In this document: positions 7,778 through 16,897 of the stretch, piece after piece
Position numbering within the stretch: the stretch's first letter is position 1
How the letters are laid out: every line of letters begins with the position of its first letter
DNA from: Pyrinomonadaceae bacterium
GTDB lineage: Bacteria > Acidobacteriota > Blastocatellia > Pyrinomonadales > Pyrinomonadaceae
Assembly (NCBI GenBank): GCA_019186825.1
Contig: JABARP010000005.1
Coordinates: forward strand, 56,240-120,239
Length of the DNA: 64,000 nucleotides
Reading direction: 5' to 3'
Position numbers and translations under genes: made by a program
Notes under the pieces: generated by a model
The model's input: the letters and a program-made list of their open reading frames with translations, nothing else
The model's database searches: none
Told to the model about the DNA's origin: nothing

Positions 7778-9421
7778 ATGACCCAGGGATTTCACATAAT
7801 GTCGGCGGCCGTAAGCGATCGCGGCCTTAACGAGAAAAGGCCGCAGAACGAGGATTCGTATCTTTCGAATCCAACGTCCGGGATCTTCGCCGTCGCGGAT
7901 GGTGTTGGCGGCGCACAGGCCGGTGAGGTCGCGTCGCAGATGGCGATGGAGATCCTTGGCGAGGCGTTCAACAATGCTCTGCCAGGTTCGGATGCAGAAC
8001 ACGTTATGGAGATCGCTCTTGGACAAGCGAACGCCGCGATCTACCAAATGTCCACCGAGCTTTCTCAACTCGCTCAAATGGCGACGACCGTCGTTGCCCT
8101 GCACCTTGACGGAAACATCGCAACGATCGGCCATGCGGGCGACTCTCGCCTCTACCGCTTGGACGGCGACGGATCGCTCCATCGCGAAACCGAAGATCAT
8201 TCCGTCGTTGCGGACGAGGTCCGTGCGGGCCGTATGACCGAAGAGCAAGCGGAGAATCATCCGGCGAAAAATGTGATCAATCGCGCTCTCGGTGCCGAAC
8301 CTTCAGTTCAGCTCGACCTGAAGACAAAGATAGTTTCGCGAGATTGCACATATCTGCTTTGTTCCGACGGCGTAACGCGGCACATCCCGGACAAGGAACT
8401 TGCCCAACTGCTTGCGGGTGAAGATCCCGAAGAGATCTGCCGGGTCATCAAAGAGACGTGCTATCAGCGTGGTGCCGAGGATAACTTAACCGCCGTTGTC
8501 GTCAAATACGAAGTGCTCGCAACTCACACGGCTCCCACGGTAGAAGTTTCGGCTGAGGACGAGGACCTGAGCGAATTCGACACAGTCGCTTCCGTGCGAA
8601 TTCCATCTGAAGTATCAGGCGACGACGTCCTGGAGCTTGAGACTGCTGACCTTTCGATCGATGAAGTAGAGAGTCTTGAGCCGGCGGTCCCCGAGCCTCT
8701 GCCCGTCGCATCGGCCACGTACGAAGAACCCGTGCAGGCCGAACCCGAGCCTCTGCCTCTTCCCGTTCAGGCCGAGGAACCGCCGCCCGTCTCGACGCCC
8801 GTTGCGGCTGCTGAAGAACCAGCTGTTGCGCATGCCGAAGATCGTCGAGCAAGCGACTTCAGCCGCGACTTTGTAACCGCGAGAGAGGTCGATCGCGACC
8901 GGTTTGACCTTGTCGCAGACGGATCACCGTCAGAGCGAACAAGCGGCTTGCGAACGCTCTTAGCGGCTGCCGGAGCTCTCGTGCTTGGAGCGGCGATCGG
9001 TGTTGGCGTTTATCATTTTGCTTTCGCACCGCAGGCGAGTGAAGCTCCGCCCGTCCAGGATCTGACCGAAATGCGCTCGGCGAATATCGCATTTACCGCG
9101 TTCGAGGAAAACCGCCGCAATGTCGATAAAGATCCCGCTCTTTACATCCAACGGCAGCCGCCGCCGCAGGACGCAGCGGACTATTATCTATTGGGTCGTG
9201 CGTACTTGCTTGTCGGAGATTTTCAGAAAGCAAAAGCGGCATTCACCGAGGCGAAAAAGATGATCGACACCAGTGAAGAGTCAAATCTCGCCGTGATGAG
9301 GGATGACATAATTCTCGCCGAGGCGGTGCTAGCCGATCCCGACGCTTCTGCTGCATTCAAGCGTGAGATCGAAGCGGCAAAAGCAGTTAAGGCCGCTGAA
9401 CCCGCGAACGCCGTTCCCTAA
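7778..9421 (+). CDS. PP2C-family Ser/Thr phosphatase with membrane anchor and outer TPR-like region
   Basis: A 547-residue protein. Residues about 8-250 are a PP2C phosphatase with the metal-site motifs Asn-Glu-Asp-Ser, Val-Ala-Asp-Gly-Val-Gly-Gly, Gly-Asp-Ser-Arg, Cys-Ser-Asp-Gly-Val and Glu-Asp-Asn-Leu-Thr. A long Pro/Glu/Ala-rich linker follows, then one membrane helix (about 392-415) and an outer domain containing a TPR-like helix pair (Tyr-Tyr-Leu-Leu-Gly-Arg-Ala-Tyr, Ala-Lys-Ala-Ala-Phe). It probably removes phosphate from Ser/Thr-kinase substrates, as PstP does, and follows the FhaA-PBP-SEDS genes like its actinobacterial counterpart. A second ATG at 7799 is also possible. Its TAA interlocks with the TAG of the convergent methyltransferase gene (CTAA, 9418-9421). 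Confidence 0.92.
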   Translation: MTQGFHIMSAAVSDRGLNEKRPQNEDSYLSNPTSGIFAVADGVGGAQAGEVASQMAMEILGEAFNNALPGSDAEHVMEIALGQANAAIYQMSTELSQLAQMATTVVALHLDGNIATIGHAGDSRLYRLDGDGSLHRETEDHSVVADEVRAGRMTEEQAENHPAKNVINRALGAEPSVQLDLKTKIVSRDCTYLLCSDGVTRHIPDKELAQLLAGEDPEEICRVIKETCYQRGAEDNLTAVVVKYEVLATHTAPTVEVSAEDEDLSEFDTVASVRIPSEVSGDDVLELETADLSIDEVESLEPAVPEPLPVASATYEEPVQAEPEPLPLPVQAEEPPPVSTPVAAAEEPAVAHAEDRRASDFSRDFVTAREVDRDRFDLVADGSPSERTSGLRTLLAAAGALVLGAAIGVGVYHFAFAPQASEAPPVQDLTEMRSANIAFTAFEENRRNVDKDPALYIQRQPPPQDAADYYLLGRAYLLVGDFQKAKAAFTEAKKMIDTSEESNLAVMRDDIILAEAVLADPDASAAFKREIEAAKAVKAAEPANAVP

Positions 9422-10221
9422 CTCATCCGCTGTCTGACAGCTTCGTACAAGATGATCGCCCCCGAGACCGTCAGATTCAGGCTCTCGACGCCCGACTGCA
9501 TTGGGATTCTGATCTGCAAATCGCACGTTTCGATCACCTGAGCCGGAAGGCCGTTCGCTTCGCCGCCGAGTACGATCAGGACCGACTCCTTAAGATCAGC
9601 ATTGAAATGATATTCGCGCGCCTCGGCAGCAGCCGCGAGTGTGTTCACCCGATTCTCATCCGAAAGAGCTTTCACCGCGGCGATCTCGACGCCTGTTGCT
9701 ATCGGTAGCCGAAAGGCAGCTCCCATCGAGGCACGCAAAGCTTTTGGAGTAAACGGATCGGTCGAATTCGGCGACAGGATCACGCCCGAGGCTCCGGCAG
9801 CCTCAATCGTCCTCAACAACGCACCGAGATTCGAAGGATTGTTGATCTCAAAACAATAGACGAGCAATAAAGGCTTCGTGAAGGAGAACAGCAGTTCGAG
9901 CTCGGCATCTGCAGGCCGATCGGCAAGAAGCACGATACCCTGAGGATTTGTCGTATCCGCAACCGAGCGGAACGCGGCCTCCGAGCATGTCGAGATCGAG
10001 ATGCCGCGATCCTGAATGATTTCCAGCACCTCGCTTCCCTGCGGGCTTTCGCCAAATTTCTCCGTAACGAAACACTCTCGGACAGCAAGCTTTGACCTTA
10101 GGGCTTCGTCCGCGAGCCGCAGGCCTTCGACAAAGACCATCGAACGGTCACGCCCGTCACGCACCTGCCTCGCGGCTTTTAGTCGTGCGTTATCTTTGCT
10201 TGAGATCACCTCGCTTTTCAT
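9418..10221 (-). CDS. TrmH/SpoU-family RNA 2'-O-methyltransferase
   Basis: A 267-residue SPOUT methyltransferase. The N-terminal part is a substrate-binding domain typical of 23S rRNA enzymes (Asp-Arg-Ser-Met-Val-Phe-Val-Glu-Gly). The C-terminal part carries the three SpoU motifs: [19 protein letters not shown] and Met-Gln-Ser-Gly-Val-Glu-Ser-Leu-Asn. These bind S-adenosylmethionine in a trefoil knot and methylate a ribose. The exact RNA target is unknown. The frame stays open upstream of 10221, but protein similarity begins at the ATG there, and the upstream stretch belongs to the divergent promoter region shared with pccB. Confidence 0.88.
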   Translation of the reverse strand: MKSEVISSKDNARLKAARQVRDGRDRSMVFVEGLRLADEALRSKLAVRECFVTEKFGESPQGSEVLEIIQDRGISISTCSEAAFRSVADTTNPQGIVLLADRPADAELELLFSFTKPLLLVYCFEINNPSNLGALLRTIEAAGASGVILSPNSTDPFTPKALRASMGAAFRLPIATGVEIAAVKALSDENRVNTLAAAAEAREYHFNADLKESVLIVLGGEANGLPAQVIETCDLQIRIPMQSGVESLNLTVSGAIILYEAVRQRMS

Positions 10222-10279
10222 TCGCCTATTACTTTTTAGCAGGTTTGAATTGAACCGTAAAACCGCTAAACTTATCGCT

Positions 10280-11836
10280 ATGCAGCCGGAGATCGGACAT
10301 AAATCAAAACTTGAACTCCTAAAAGAACGCTCTGCCCTTGCCGAAGAGGGCGGAGGCCCCGAACGCCTCGAGAAGCAGCGTAAATCGGGCAAAATGACCG
10401 CCCGAGATCGAATCGAATTCTTCCTCGATGATGGGACGTTCGAGGAGTTCGACAAGTTCGTTGTCCACCGCTCGAACGATTTCGGCCTCGATAAGCAGAA
10501 GTACCTCGGCGACGGTGTCGTTACCGGACACGGCCGTGTCGATGGCCGCGAAGTTTTTGTCTTCGCACAGGATTTTACCGTATTTGGCGGTTCGCTCTCG
10601 GAAACTCACGCGCAAAAGATCTGCAAAGTGATGGACCTTGCGATGAAGGTCGGCGCTCCCGTTATCGGCCTTAATGATTCCGGTGGAGCTCGAATTCAGG
10701 AAGGCGTCGTAAGTCTTGGCGGATACGCCGACATCTTCCTGCGAAATACGCTCGCAAGCGGCGTTGTTCCGCAGATTAGCTGCATTCTTGGGCCCTGCGC
10801 CGGCGGTGCGGTCTATTCGCCCGCGATCACGGACTTTAACGTGATGGTCAAAGACACGTCCTATATGTTCATTACCGGGCCGGATGTCATCAAAACCGTT
10901 ACGCACGAAGACGTAACAAAGGACGAACTTGGCGGCGCAATAACGCACAACGCCAAGTCAGGCGTCGCGCATTTTGCGGCGGATTCTGACGAACACGCCC
11001 TGCGTCTTACCCGCGAACTTCTCTCGTTCATACCGTCGAACAATATGGACGATCCGCCATTCGTCGCAACAAGCGATCCGGTCGATCGAGCGGACGAGGC
11101 ACTCAATTCGATCGTTCCGGAGTCGGCCAATCAGCCGTACGATATACGCGACATTGTGCACAACGTTGTCGATGACAACTACTTTTTTGAGGTGCAGGAG
11201 CATTTTGCGCAGAATATTGTTATCGGATTCGCGCGTCTTGGTGGCCAGTCCGTCGGTATCGTCGCAAATCAGCCCGCTTTCCTTGCAGGAGTTTTAGACA
11301 TTGACGCATCGGTAAAGGCGGCGAGATTCGTCCGTTTTTGCGATTGCTTCAATATTCCGCTCATTACTTTTGAGGACGTTCCGGGATTTCTGCCCGGGGT
11401 TAACCAAGAACATTTCGGGATCATACGCCACGGTGCAAAGCTTCTATTTGCGTACGCCGAAGCGACTGTTCCGAAGATCACCGTCATTACACGAAAGGCA
11501 TACGGCGGTGCTTATTGCGTAATGGCATCTAAACATATCCGCACCGACGTGAACTTTGCCTACCCGACGGCCGAGATCGCCGTTATGGGAGCAGAAGGCG
11601 CGGTCGGCGTCCTGTTCAAGCGTGACATTGCCGAACACGACGAGGCCTATCGAAAGGCGAAGATATCCGAGTTCGAAGACAAGTTTGCAAACCCGTATGT
11701 GGCCGCCGAACGCGGATTTATAGATGAGATCATCGAGCCCAAGTTGACACGTCCGAAACTTATCCGTGCGCTCGAACTGCTCCGAAACAAGCGAGATTCA
11801 AATCCGCCAAAGAAGCACGGCAACATTCCGCTGTAG
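10280..11836 (+). CDS. pccB: Acyl-CoA (propionyl-CoA) carboxylase carboxyltransferase subunit
   Basis: A 518-residue carboxyltransferase of the usual PccB length. It has two crotonase-like halves, with the [11 protein letters not shown] and Gly-Pro-Cys-Ala-Gly-Gly-Ala oxyanion-loop motifs in the first, and Pro-Gly-Phe-Leu-Pro-Gly and Lys-Ala-Tyr-Gly-Gly-Ala-Tyr in the second. It moves carboxyl from biotin to propionyl-CoA or a similar acyl-CoA, giving methylmalonyl-CoA. No biotin carboxylase or biotin carrier gene is nearby, so the partner must lie elsewhere. The open frame extends upstream to 10016, but that overlaps the divergent methyltransferase gene; ATG 10280 gives the family start. Confidence 0.93.
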   Translation: MQPEIGHKSKLELLKERSALAEEGGGPERLEKQRKSGKMTARDRIEFFLDDGTFEEFDKFVVHRSNDFGLDKQKYLGDGVVTGHGRVDGREVFVFAQDFTVFGGSLSETHAQKICKVMDLAMKVGAPVIGLNDSGGARIQEGVVSLGGYADIFLRNTLASGVVPQISCILGPCAGGAVYSPAITDFNVMVKDTSYMFITGPDVIKTVTHEDVTKDELGGAITHNAKSGVAHFAADSDEHALRLTRELLSFIPSNNMDDPPFVATSDPVDRADEALNSIVPESANQPYDIRDIVHNVVDDNYFFEVQEHFAQNIVIGFARLGGQSVGIVANQPAFLAGVLDIDASVKAARFVRFCDCFNIPLITFEDVPGFLPGVNQEHFGIIRHGAKLLFAYAEATVPKITVITRKAYGGAYCVMASKHIRTDVNFAYPTAEIAVMGAEGAVGVLFKRDIAEHDEAYRKAKISEFEDKFANPYVAAERGFIDEIIEPKLTRPKLIRALELLRNKRDSNPPKKHGNIPL

Positions 11837-11912
11837 ACACTAACTATATTTATCATCTTATCTTTACGCACGTTTATCTCGATTTTACCTTAACTGTTCA
11901 CACCGTATCTGC

Positions 11913-13043
11913 ATGCACTTGACCAGGCCGACAGTGGCAAAGACAGACCTCGATGCCCTCGCCTTTAACCTGAACTCCGCCCGCCAGTTCCTAGGGCGTG
12001 AGACGGATGTCTTGGCCGTCGTTAAGGCAAACGCCTACGGCCACGGAGCGGTCGAATGCTCGCGACGGCTAAAGGCCGAGGGCGTTAAGATCCTCGCGGT
12101 CGCGATCCTTGAGGAAGCCGTTGAGTTGCGTCGGGCCGGGATCGAAGGTGAGATCCTTATCCTTGGCGGTATTTGGCCGGAGCAGGCCGCGGCCGCCATT
12201 GACAACGAACTCACGCCCGTCGTTTGCCGGATCGATTCTGCCGAAGCTCTCGATTCGCTGGCAGCCTCGCGGAATATACGACAAAAGCTCCATATTAAGG
12301 TCGACACCGGAATGGGCCGCATCGGTGTTCCCTATTCGGAGGCTGGAGAATTCGCGGCCGCCATAGCACGGCTTAAGAACCTCGAGGTCGAAGGCCTCAT
12401 GACGCACTTCGCCTCTGCAGACGATCTAAGCCAGAGCGACTACACGAATTTTCAGATCGACCGATTCGGCGCCGCAGTCGAGTTGTTTGCAAATGCCGGT
12501 ATTCGCCCCGCTATCTTGGACCTTGCGAACTCACCGGCCTCGGTTGCATTTCCAAGATCGCGTGTGGGACTAGTTCGTCTGGGCGGAATACTCTACGGGC
12601 TCGGCGGCGACATTTTACCCGACGTGCCGCAGCCGGAATTGAGGCGCGTTATGTCGGTAACCTCGGAAGTTGGATTCTTGAAGAAAGTGTCGGCAGGCGA
12701 TTCGCTCGGTTACGGACGCACCTTTGTCGCCGAGCGGAAGTCGGTCATTGCTACCGTCCCGATCGGGTACGCCGATGGATACCCACGGGCCTTATCGAAC
12801 AAAGGCGAGATGATCGTCCTTGGCAAAAAAGCCCCGGTCGTAGGCCGTGTTTCGATGGATTGGACGATCCTAGATGTGACGGATATCCCGAATGTCGAGG
12901 TCGGCACCAAAGTCACTGTCATCGGCTCTGACGGCGGCGAAACTATCTTGGCAGAAGACCTCGCGGCAGCTACCGGAACGATCTCATACGAGATAACATG
13001 CGGATTTGGCAGCCGCGTCGCCCGAAAGTTTGTCCCCGAGTAG
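11913..13043 (+). CDS. alr: Alanine racemase
   Basis: A 376-residue PLP enzyme that converts L-alanine to D-alanine for peptidoglycan. It shows the N-terminal motif Val-Val-Lys38-Ala-Asn-Ala-Tyr-Gly-His-Gly, where Lys38 holds PLP, and the second catalytic base in Leu-Gly-Tyr267-Gly-Arg-Thr. Pro-Ile-Gly-Tyr-Ala-Asp-Gly and Gly-Arg-Val-Ser-Met-Asp follow as expected. The TIM-barrel and C-terminal beta domain are complete. ATG 11913 is the first start in frame; no clear ribosome site precedes it. Its TAG is part of the ribosome site of the next gene, which hints at translational coupling with the YihY-family gene. Confidence 0.95.
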   Translation: MHLTRPTVAKTDLDALAFNLNSARQFLGRETDVLAVVKANAYGHGAVECSRRLKAEGVKILAVAILEEAVELRRAGIEGEILILGGIWPEQAAAAIDNELTPVVCRIDSAEALDSLAASRNIRQKLHIKVDTGMGRIGVPYSEAGEFAAAIARLKNLEVEGLMTHFASADDLSQSDYTNFQIDRFGAAVELFANAGIRPAILDLANSPASVAFPRSRVGLVRLGGILYGLGGDILPDVPQPELRRVMSVTSEVGFLKKVSAGDSLGYGRTFVAERKSVIATVPIGYADGYPRALSNKGEMIVLGKKAPVVGRVSMDWTILDVTDIPNVEVGTKVTVIGSDGGETILAEDLAAATGTISYEITCGFGSRVARKFVPE

Positions 13044-13047
13044 GAGG
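13042..13047 (+). promoter_or_regulatory. Ribosome binding site deciding the YihY start
   Basis: The full AGGAGG lies 9 bases before ATG 13057 and overlaps the stop codon of alr (13041-13043). It settles the start of the YihY-family gene at 13057 although the frame is open further upstream. Confidence 0.85.
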
Positions 13048-13056
13048 CTCTCTCCG

Positions 13057-13944
13057 ATGGTCAGTTCTCGCGAGTTTGACTGGAAGGTCTTTTTTTCAAA
13101 ACTTTGGGATCGGATCCTGGAAACGGACATCTTTGACCGCTCGGCGCAAACCGCCTTCTTCTTTACGTTCGCTCTCTTCCCGCTCTTATTCTTTATTGTA
13201 AGTTTGTTCGGCCTGGTCATCGGTACGACCGATACCCTTCGCGAGGAACTGTTCTCCTATTTGCATCGGCTGATGCCCGCTGTCGTTTACACGCTTGTCT
13301 CGACGACGCTTCTTGAGATCGTCAGGAACAGCTCGAGCACTAAGGTCATCCTTGGCCTTGCGGCCGCACTCTGGGCGGCGTCCGCTGGCGTTGACGCTAT
13401 CCGAAACGCACTGAATGCAGTTTACTCGCTAAAGGAATACCGATCGTGGTGGCAATCAAAGCTTCAGTCGGTGTTGATGACGCTTGCGATGGTACTGCTT
13501 GTCGGCGGCGTGCTGTTAGTCATGTTCTACGGCGGGAGATTTGCCACGTCAATGTCGGAGACAGCCGGCGTTACCGTCACGTCATTCTGGATCGTCGCTG
13601 GCATACAGTGGATCACGATCGTCGCGATCCTTCTTGTCGCATGCGAACTGATCTACAACCTTCTGCCGGCGTTTCGGCCACGGCGTTGGATCTGGCTGAA
13701 TGCAGGCTCGGTTGTAGCGATCGTCTCTTGGATCGTCTTGACGGGGGCATTCCGGCTCTATCTGCAATATTTCAACAGCTATGACCGAACTTACGGTTCC
13801 CTCGGAGCAGTGATCGTTACGATGCTCTGGCTGTATTTTACGGCAATGAGCGTGATGATCGGCGGCATCATCAACGTCGTCGTATCGGAAATGAGCCGAC
13901 CCGTCGATACTCCTGTCGCTGATTCGGAGGAGCGTTTGGATTAG
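13057..13944 (+). CDS. YihY/virulence factor BrkB-family membrane protein
   Basis: A 295-residue inner-membrane protein with six predicted helices. Family marks are Asp-Arg-Ser-Ala-Gln-Thr-Ala-Phe-Phe near the first helix, Leu-Trp-Ala-Ala-Ser-Ala-Gly-Val near the third, and Tyr-Gly-Ser-Leu-Gly-Ala-Val-Ile-Val-Thr-Met-Leu-Trp-Leu-Tyr in the C-terminal part. The family was once called RNase BN by mistake; its role is unclear, with transport or envelope functions proposed. It starts 14 bases after alr, with a strong ribosome site. The open frame upstream of 13057 is overlap with alr and should not be included. Confidence 0.9.
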   Translation: MVSSREFDWKVFFSKLWDRILETDIFDRSAQTAFFFTFALFPLLFFIVSLFGLVIGTTDTLREELFSYLHRLMPAVVYTLVSTTLLEIVRNSSSTKVILGLAAALWAASAGVDAIRNALNAVYSLKEYRSWWQSKLQSVLMTLAMVLLVGGVLLVMFYGGRFATSMSETAGVTVTSFWIVAGIQWITIVAILLVACELIYNLLPAFRPRRWIWLNAGSVVAIVSWIVLTGAFRLYLQYFNSYDRTYGSLGAVIVTMLWLYFTAMSVMIGGIINVVVSEMSRPVDTPVADSEERLD

Positions 13945-14011
13945 GCGGCCGTGGCCAGTTCCCTTTCTAACGTCAACCATCTACAATTATCTTTCGACAA
14001 GGATCACTAGA

Positions 14012-15040
14012 ATGTCATTGATGCTAGCCGAGATCGCAGAACAGTCTGCGGCTCTTGAAAAAACACTCAAAGAAGAACAAACAAAATACGAAGCCCTGGC
14101 ACGAAGTCTTTCAAAGAGGGACATCGACCTCATCGTGCTCGTCGCCCGCGGAAGTTCGGATAATGCAGCACTTTTTGGGCGGTATTTGATCGAAGTGAAT
14201 ACGGGTATCCCCGTCTCGCTCGCGGCACCTTCGGTTTACACGCTCTACAACGCGAAGCTCGACCTGAGCCGCAGCCTTGTTGTCGGTGTTTCGCAATCGG
14301 GCGAAGGTGCCGACATAAATCTCGTTCTCGAATCAGCAAAGGCATCCGGTGCACTGACCCTCGCGATCACGAACGAAGCCGAATCCTCGATGGCAAAACT
14401 TGCCGACGAGACCTTGCTTATTCACGCCGGACGCGAGCGTTCTGTCGCCGCGACGAAAACCTATTCGGGCCAGATGCTTCACTTCTATCTGCTCACTCGT
14501 GCGTTGGGCGGAGCGGACCCAGGCATCGCGTCGATCCCGGAGCTTGTTGAGAACGCCCATAAGGTCGCACCGGAAATACGCGAGCTCGTTGAAAGATACG
14601 TTTTTATGGAGAATTGCGTCGTCGTCGGACGTGGCGTGAACTACGGCAATTCTTATGAATTGGCTCTAAAGCTGATGGAGACGTGTTATGTGGTTGCCGA
14701 GCGATTCTCGACTGCGGATTTTTTCCACGGGCCGCTCGCGGTCGTAGAGCGTCGCTTTCCGGTTATTATGTTCGCTCCTGCGGGAGTAACGAAATCGAGC
14801 AGTCTCGAACTTCTCGAAAAGCTCAAAGATCTGCATGCGGACTGTCTTTCGATCACGAATGACGCTGCGGTTGCTGAGGCATCGCCGCGATCCGTTCGGC
14901 TTCAGGCTGATGTTGATGAGTTCCTTACGCCGATCCCGTTCATCGTCCCGGCGCAACTTTTTGCGGCCTATCTGTCGGCTGCAAAGGGCCTCGACCCCGA
15001 CGCTCCGCGTTCGCTCTCGAAGGTTACGATCACGGTCTAA
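14012..15040 (+). CDS. SIS-domain sugar isomerase/deaminase (GlmS isomerase-like, NagB-II type)
   Basis: A 342-residue protein with two SIS domains and no glutaminase part. Motifs are Val-Ala-Arg-Gly-Ser-Ser-Asp-Asn-Ala, Val-Ser-Gln-Ser-Gly-Glu-Gly-Ala-Asp and Arg-Ser-Val-Ala-Ala-Thr-Lys-Thr-Tyr, as in the isomerase half of GlmS. Proteins of this shape act on amino sugar phosphates, for example glucosamine-6-phosphate deaminases of the NagB-II type. The exact substrate is not visible and no amino-sugar operon surrounds it. An AAGGA about 9 bases upstream supports ATG 14012. It ends against the convergent kinase gene with interlocked stop codons (CTAA, 15037-15040). Confidence 0.85.
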   Translation: MSLMLAEIAEQSAALEKTLKEEQTKYEALARSLSKRDIDLIVLVARGSSDNAALFGRYLIEVNTGIPVSLAAPSVYTLYNAKLDLSRSLVVGVSQSGEGADINLVLESAKASGALTLAITNEAESSMAKLADETLLIHAGRERSVAATKTYSGQMLHFYLLTRALGGADPGIASIPELVENAHKVAPEIRELVERYVFMENCVVVGRGVNYGNSYELALKLMETCYVVAERFSTADFFHGPLAVVERRFPVIMFAPAGVTKSSSLELLEKLKDLHADCLSITNDAAVAEASPRSVRLQADVDEFLTPIPFIVPAQLFAAYLSAAKGLDPDAPRSLSKVTITV

Positions 15041-16353
15041 CCTTCGGAGGCGGCGGTGAGCAATGCTTCGCGCATCGCACCTGCGGTTCGCCAGCGAAGT
15101 TCGACCTGTTTCGCGAGTGCTGTTTCTATCACGGCGGCAACTTTCCGCGGCACGCCTTGAATGCGTTGCTCGATCGGAATGATCGGCTTGTCGAAAATTG
15201 CCTTCACAGTAGCGGAAATTCCGGCTTTCGGACCGATATCAAGCGGGTGAGTTGAGGTGAGGAGGCTGTACGCCGTCATCCCGACCGAATATATATCCGA
15301 CGGCGGACGCACTTCCTTAAAATCCCTTACCTGCTCGGGCGGCATGTAGGCGATCGTGCCGGCGACATCGCCGACCATCGTAACGCCGCTCATTCCCGTC
15401 TGCATATAACTCTTCGACAGGCCGAAATCCGTCAATTTAGAGATCAAATTCGGATAGGTGCCGGAGACGAGAATGTTCTGCTCTTTAATGTCTCGGTGGA
15501 CGAAGCCGAGCGAGTGAGCATAATCAAGGGCAGAAAGTGTTTGCTCGATGATCTGCACGACCTCGCGCCAATCCAACCTGCCGTTGCGGTGTTTTGCGAG
15601 CTTGGCCGCATCCATTCCCGAGACGAATTCCGTCACGAGATAGACGATGTTGTTATGCGTCCCGTGTTCAACGTATTCGACGATATTCGGGTGTTTTAAG
15701 GAAGACGCGACCTCGATCTCACGCGTAAACCTCTTCAGCGATTGATCACTGACCGCAACTTCAGGCAGAAGTGTTTTGATCGCGACCGCGCGGCCGTCAC
15801 GCTCGGAGCGTGCAAGCATCACGCTGCCCATTCCGCCCTGTCCGATCACCCGGATCATTTGATAGCCGGGTATCGGCTGCGGATTGGCTCGGAGTTTCTC
15901 ACGGCATTCATCGCAGACGTAGGTCATCTCGGTCGCCGGAGTATTCGCGGCGACGCTTGCAGGAATGTTGCAGTTCAAGCAGGTTACCGTTACGAGCGAC
16001 GGCTCCGTCTGCCCCGGCGGCGGAAGATGTCCGCTCGGCGTAACTGCGGGTGCATCAGACGAGACGACGACCTCTAAGACAGTCTCACCGCCTTGTATCC
16101 GGTCACCGTTGTTCAGGTATGCGGTCTCTACACGAAGGCCGTTGACGAACGTGCCATTTGTCGAACCAAGGTCGCGGATGAATGCCTGCGGCGGTGCGAT
16201 CTCAAGTATGCAGTGATGTCGCGAGAAGAATCTGTCCCTGGGCAAACAGAAGTGCGCGTCCTCGCCTCTGCCGATCAAGAAAGTATCGTGCTGGTCGAAA
16301 GTAAAACTTCGGCCGAGTTGCGGGCCGGCGACGACATTTAGGCTTACACGCAT
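15037..16353 (-). CDS. Ser/Thr protein kinase with N-terminal FHA domain and zinc ribbon
   Basis: A 438-residue soluble protein. An FHA domain occupies about 1-95 (Ile-Gly-Arg-Gly, Ser-Arg-His-His, Gly-Ser-Thr-Asn-Gly-Thr). A four-cysteine ribbon (Cys-Leu-Asn-Cys, Cys-Asp-Glu-Cys) follows at about 125-152. The Hanks-type kinase domain runs from about 165 to the end, with Gly-Gln-Gly-Gly-Met-Gly-Ser-Val, Ala-Ile-Lys, His-Arg-Asp-Ile-Lys-Glu-Gln-Asn, Asp-Phe-Gly and Met-Pro-Pro-Glu-Gln. All catalytic residues are present. There is no membrane helix. FHA fused ahead of the kinase suggests recruitment to phosphorylated partners or self-regulation. It lies at the end of a minus-strand signalling block. 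Confidence 0.92.
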   Translation of the reverse strand: MRVSLNVVAGPQLGRSFTFDQHDTFLIGRGEDAHFCLPRDRFFSRHHCILEIAPPQAFIRDLGSTNGTFVNGLRVETAYLNNGDRIQGGETVLEVVVSSDAPAVTPSGHLPPPGQTEPSLVTVTCLNCNIPASVAANTPATEMTYVCDECREKLRANPQPIPGYQMIRVIGQGGMGSVMLARSERDGRAVAIKTLLPEVAVSDQSLKRFTREIEVASSLKHPNIVEYVEHGTHNNIVYLVTEFVSGMDAAKLAKHRNGRLDWREVVQIIEQTLSALDYAHSLGFVHRDIKEQNILVSGTYPNLISKLTDFGLSKSYMQTGMSGVTMVGDVAGTIAYMPPEQVRDFKEVRPPSDIYSVGMTAYSLLTSTHPLDIGPKAGISATVKAIFDKPIIPIEQRIQGVPRKVAAVIETALAKQVELRWRTAGAMREALLTAASEG

Positions 16354-16402
16354 TCAGTTTCCAAGGTAAACTCGCAAACTTTAATATTAAGCCCGAAGCG
16401 CG

Positions 16403-16897
16403 TTAATTTCCAAGTCCGCCGAAAAGGAGAGCTGCTCCATAAAAGATGATGAATAAAATATAGAGGCCGAGAAAGACACCCCCGGTGATCATACCGGCGA
16501 TCGCCATCCCACGGCCACCGTATCTTTGTGGATCCTTCCTCGTCTGCGCGAGTCCGATACCGCCGGTGATCAGTGCAGCCGGCCCAAGAAGCAGTCCCAG
16601 TGAGCAGCACCAGCCGATCGTCAAGCTCGCGATACCCAGGCAAAGAGAAACGATAGGCAGTGTTTGATTCGGCGACGCCGCATACATCGGCTGCTGCCAC
16701 ATTTGCGGCGACTGATATTGGACGGGCGGCGCGGACCAATTCGACGGATTGGTGGTCCGTGCCTCGCTCATCATAACGGTCGGAGGCGTGTCGTCGAATG
16801 CCCGTTGAGGACCTTCATCAACAAGGAGATCCCCGTCGTCGAGACAAAAGTTGAGAGGTTCGTTGTAAGTTTTACCGCATTTAGGGCAACGCTTCAT
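16403..16897 (-). CDS. Zinc-ribbon membrane protein with DUF4190-like helices
   Basis: A 164-residue protein. The first 26 residues are a zinc-ribbon-like tag (Cys-Pro-Lys-Cys, then Asn-Phe-Cys-Leu-Asp-Asp-Gly), followed by a Pro/Gln/Ser-rich linker. Two or three membrane helices lie between about 85 and 160, with Gly-Pro-Ala-Ala-Leu-Ile-Thr-Gly-Gly-Ile-Gly and Gly-Arg-Gly-Met-Ala-Ile-Ala-Gly, the DUF4190 pattern. Function unknown. It starts directly after the stop of the upstream gene, which carries a very similar tag, so the pair is cotranscribed. Confidence 0.75.
   Translation of the reverse strand: MKRCPKCGKTYNEPLNFCLDDGDLLVDEGPQRAFDDTPPTVMMSEARTTNPSNWSAPPVQYQSPQMWQQPMYAASPNQTLPIVSLCLGIASLTIGWCCSLGLLLGPAALITGGIGLAQTRKDPQRYGGRGMAIAGMITGGVFLGLYILFIIFYGAALLFGGLGN

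Noticed and set aside
10016..10279. An 88-codon N-terminal extension of PccB
   Set aside because: It covers the divergent methyltransferase gene and the intergenic region; family similarity starts at 10280.
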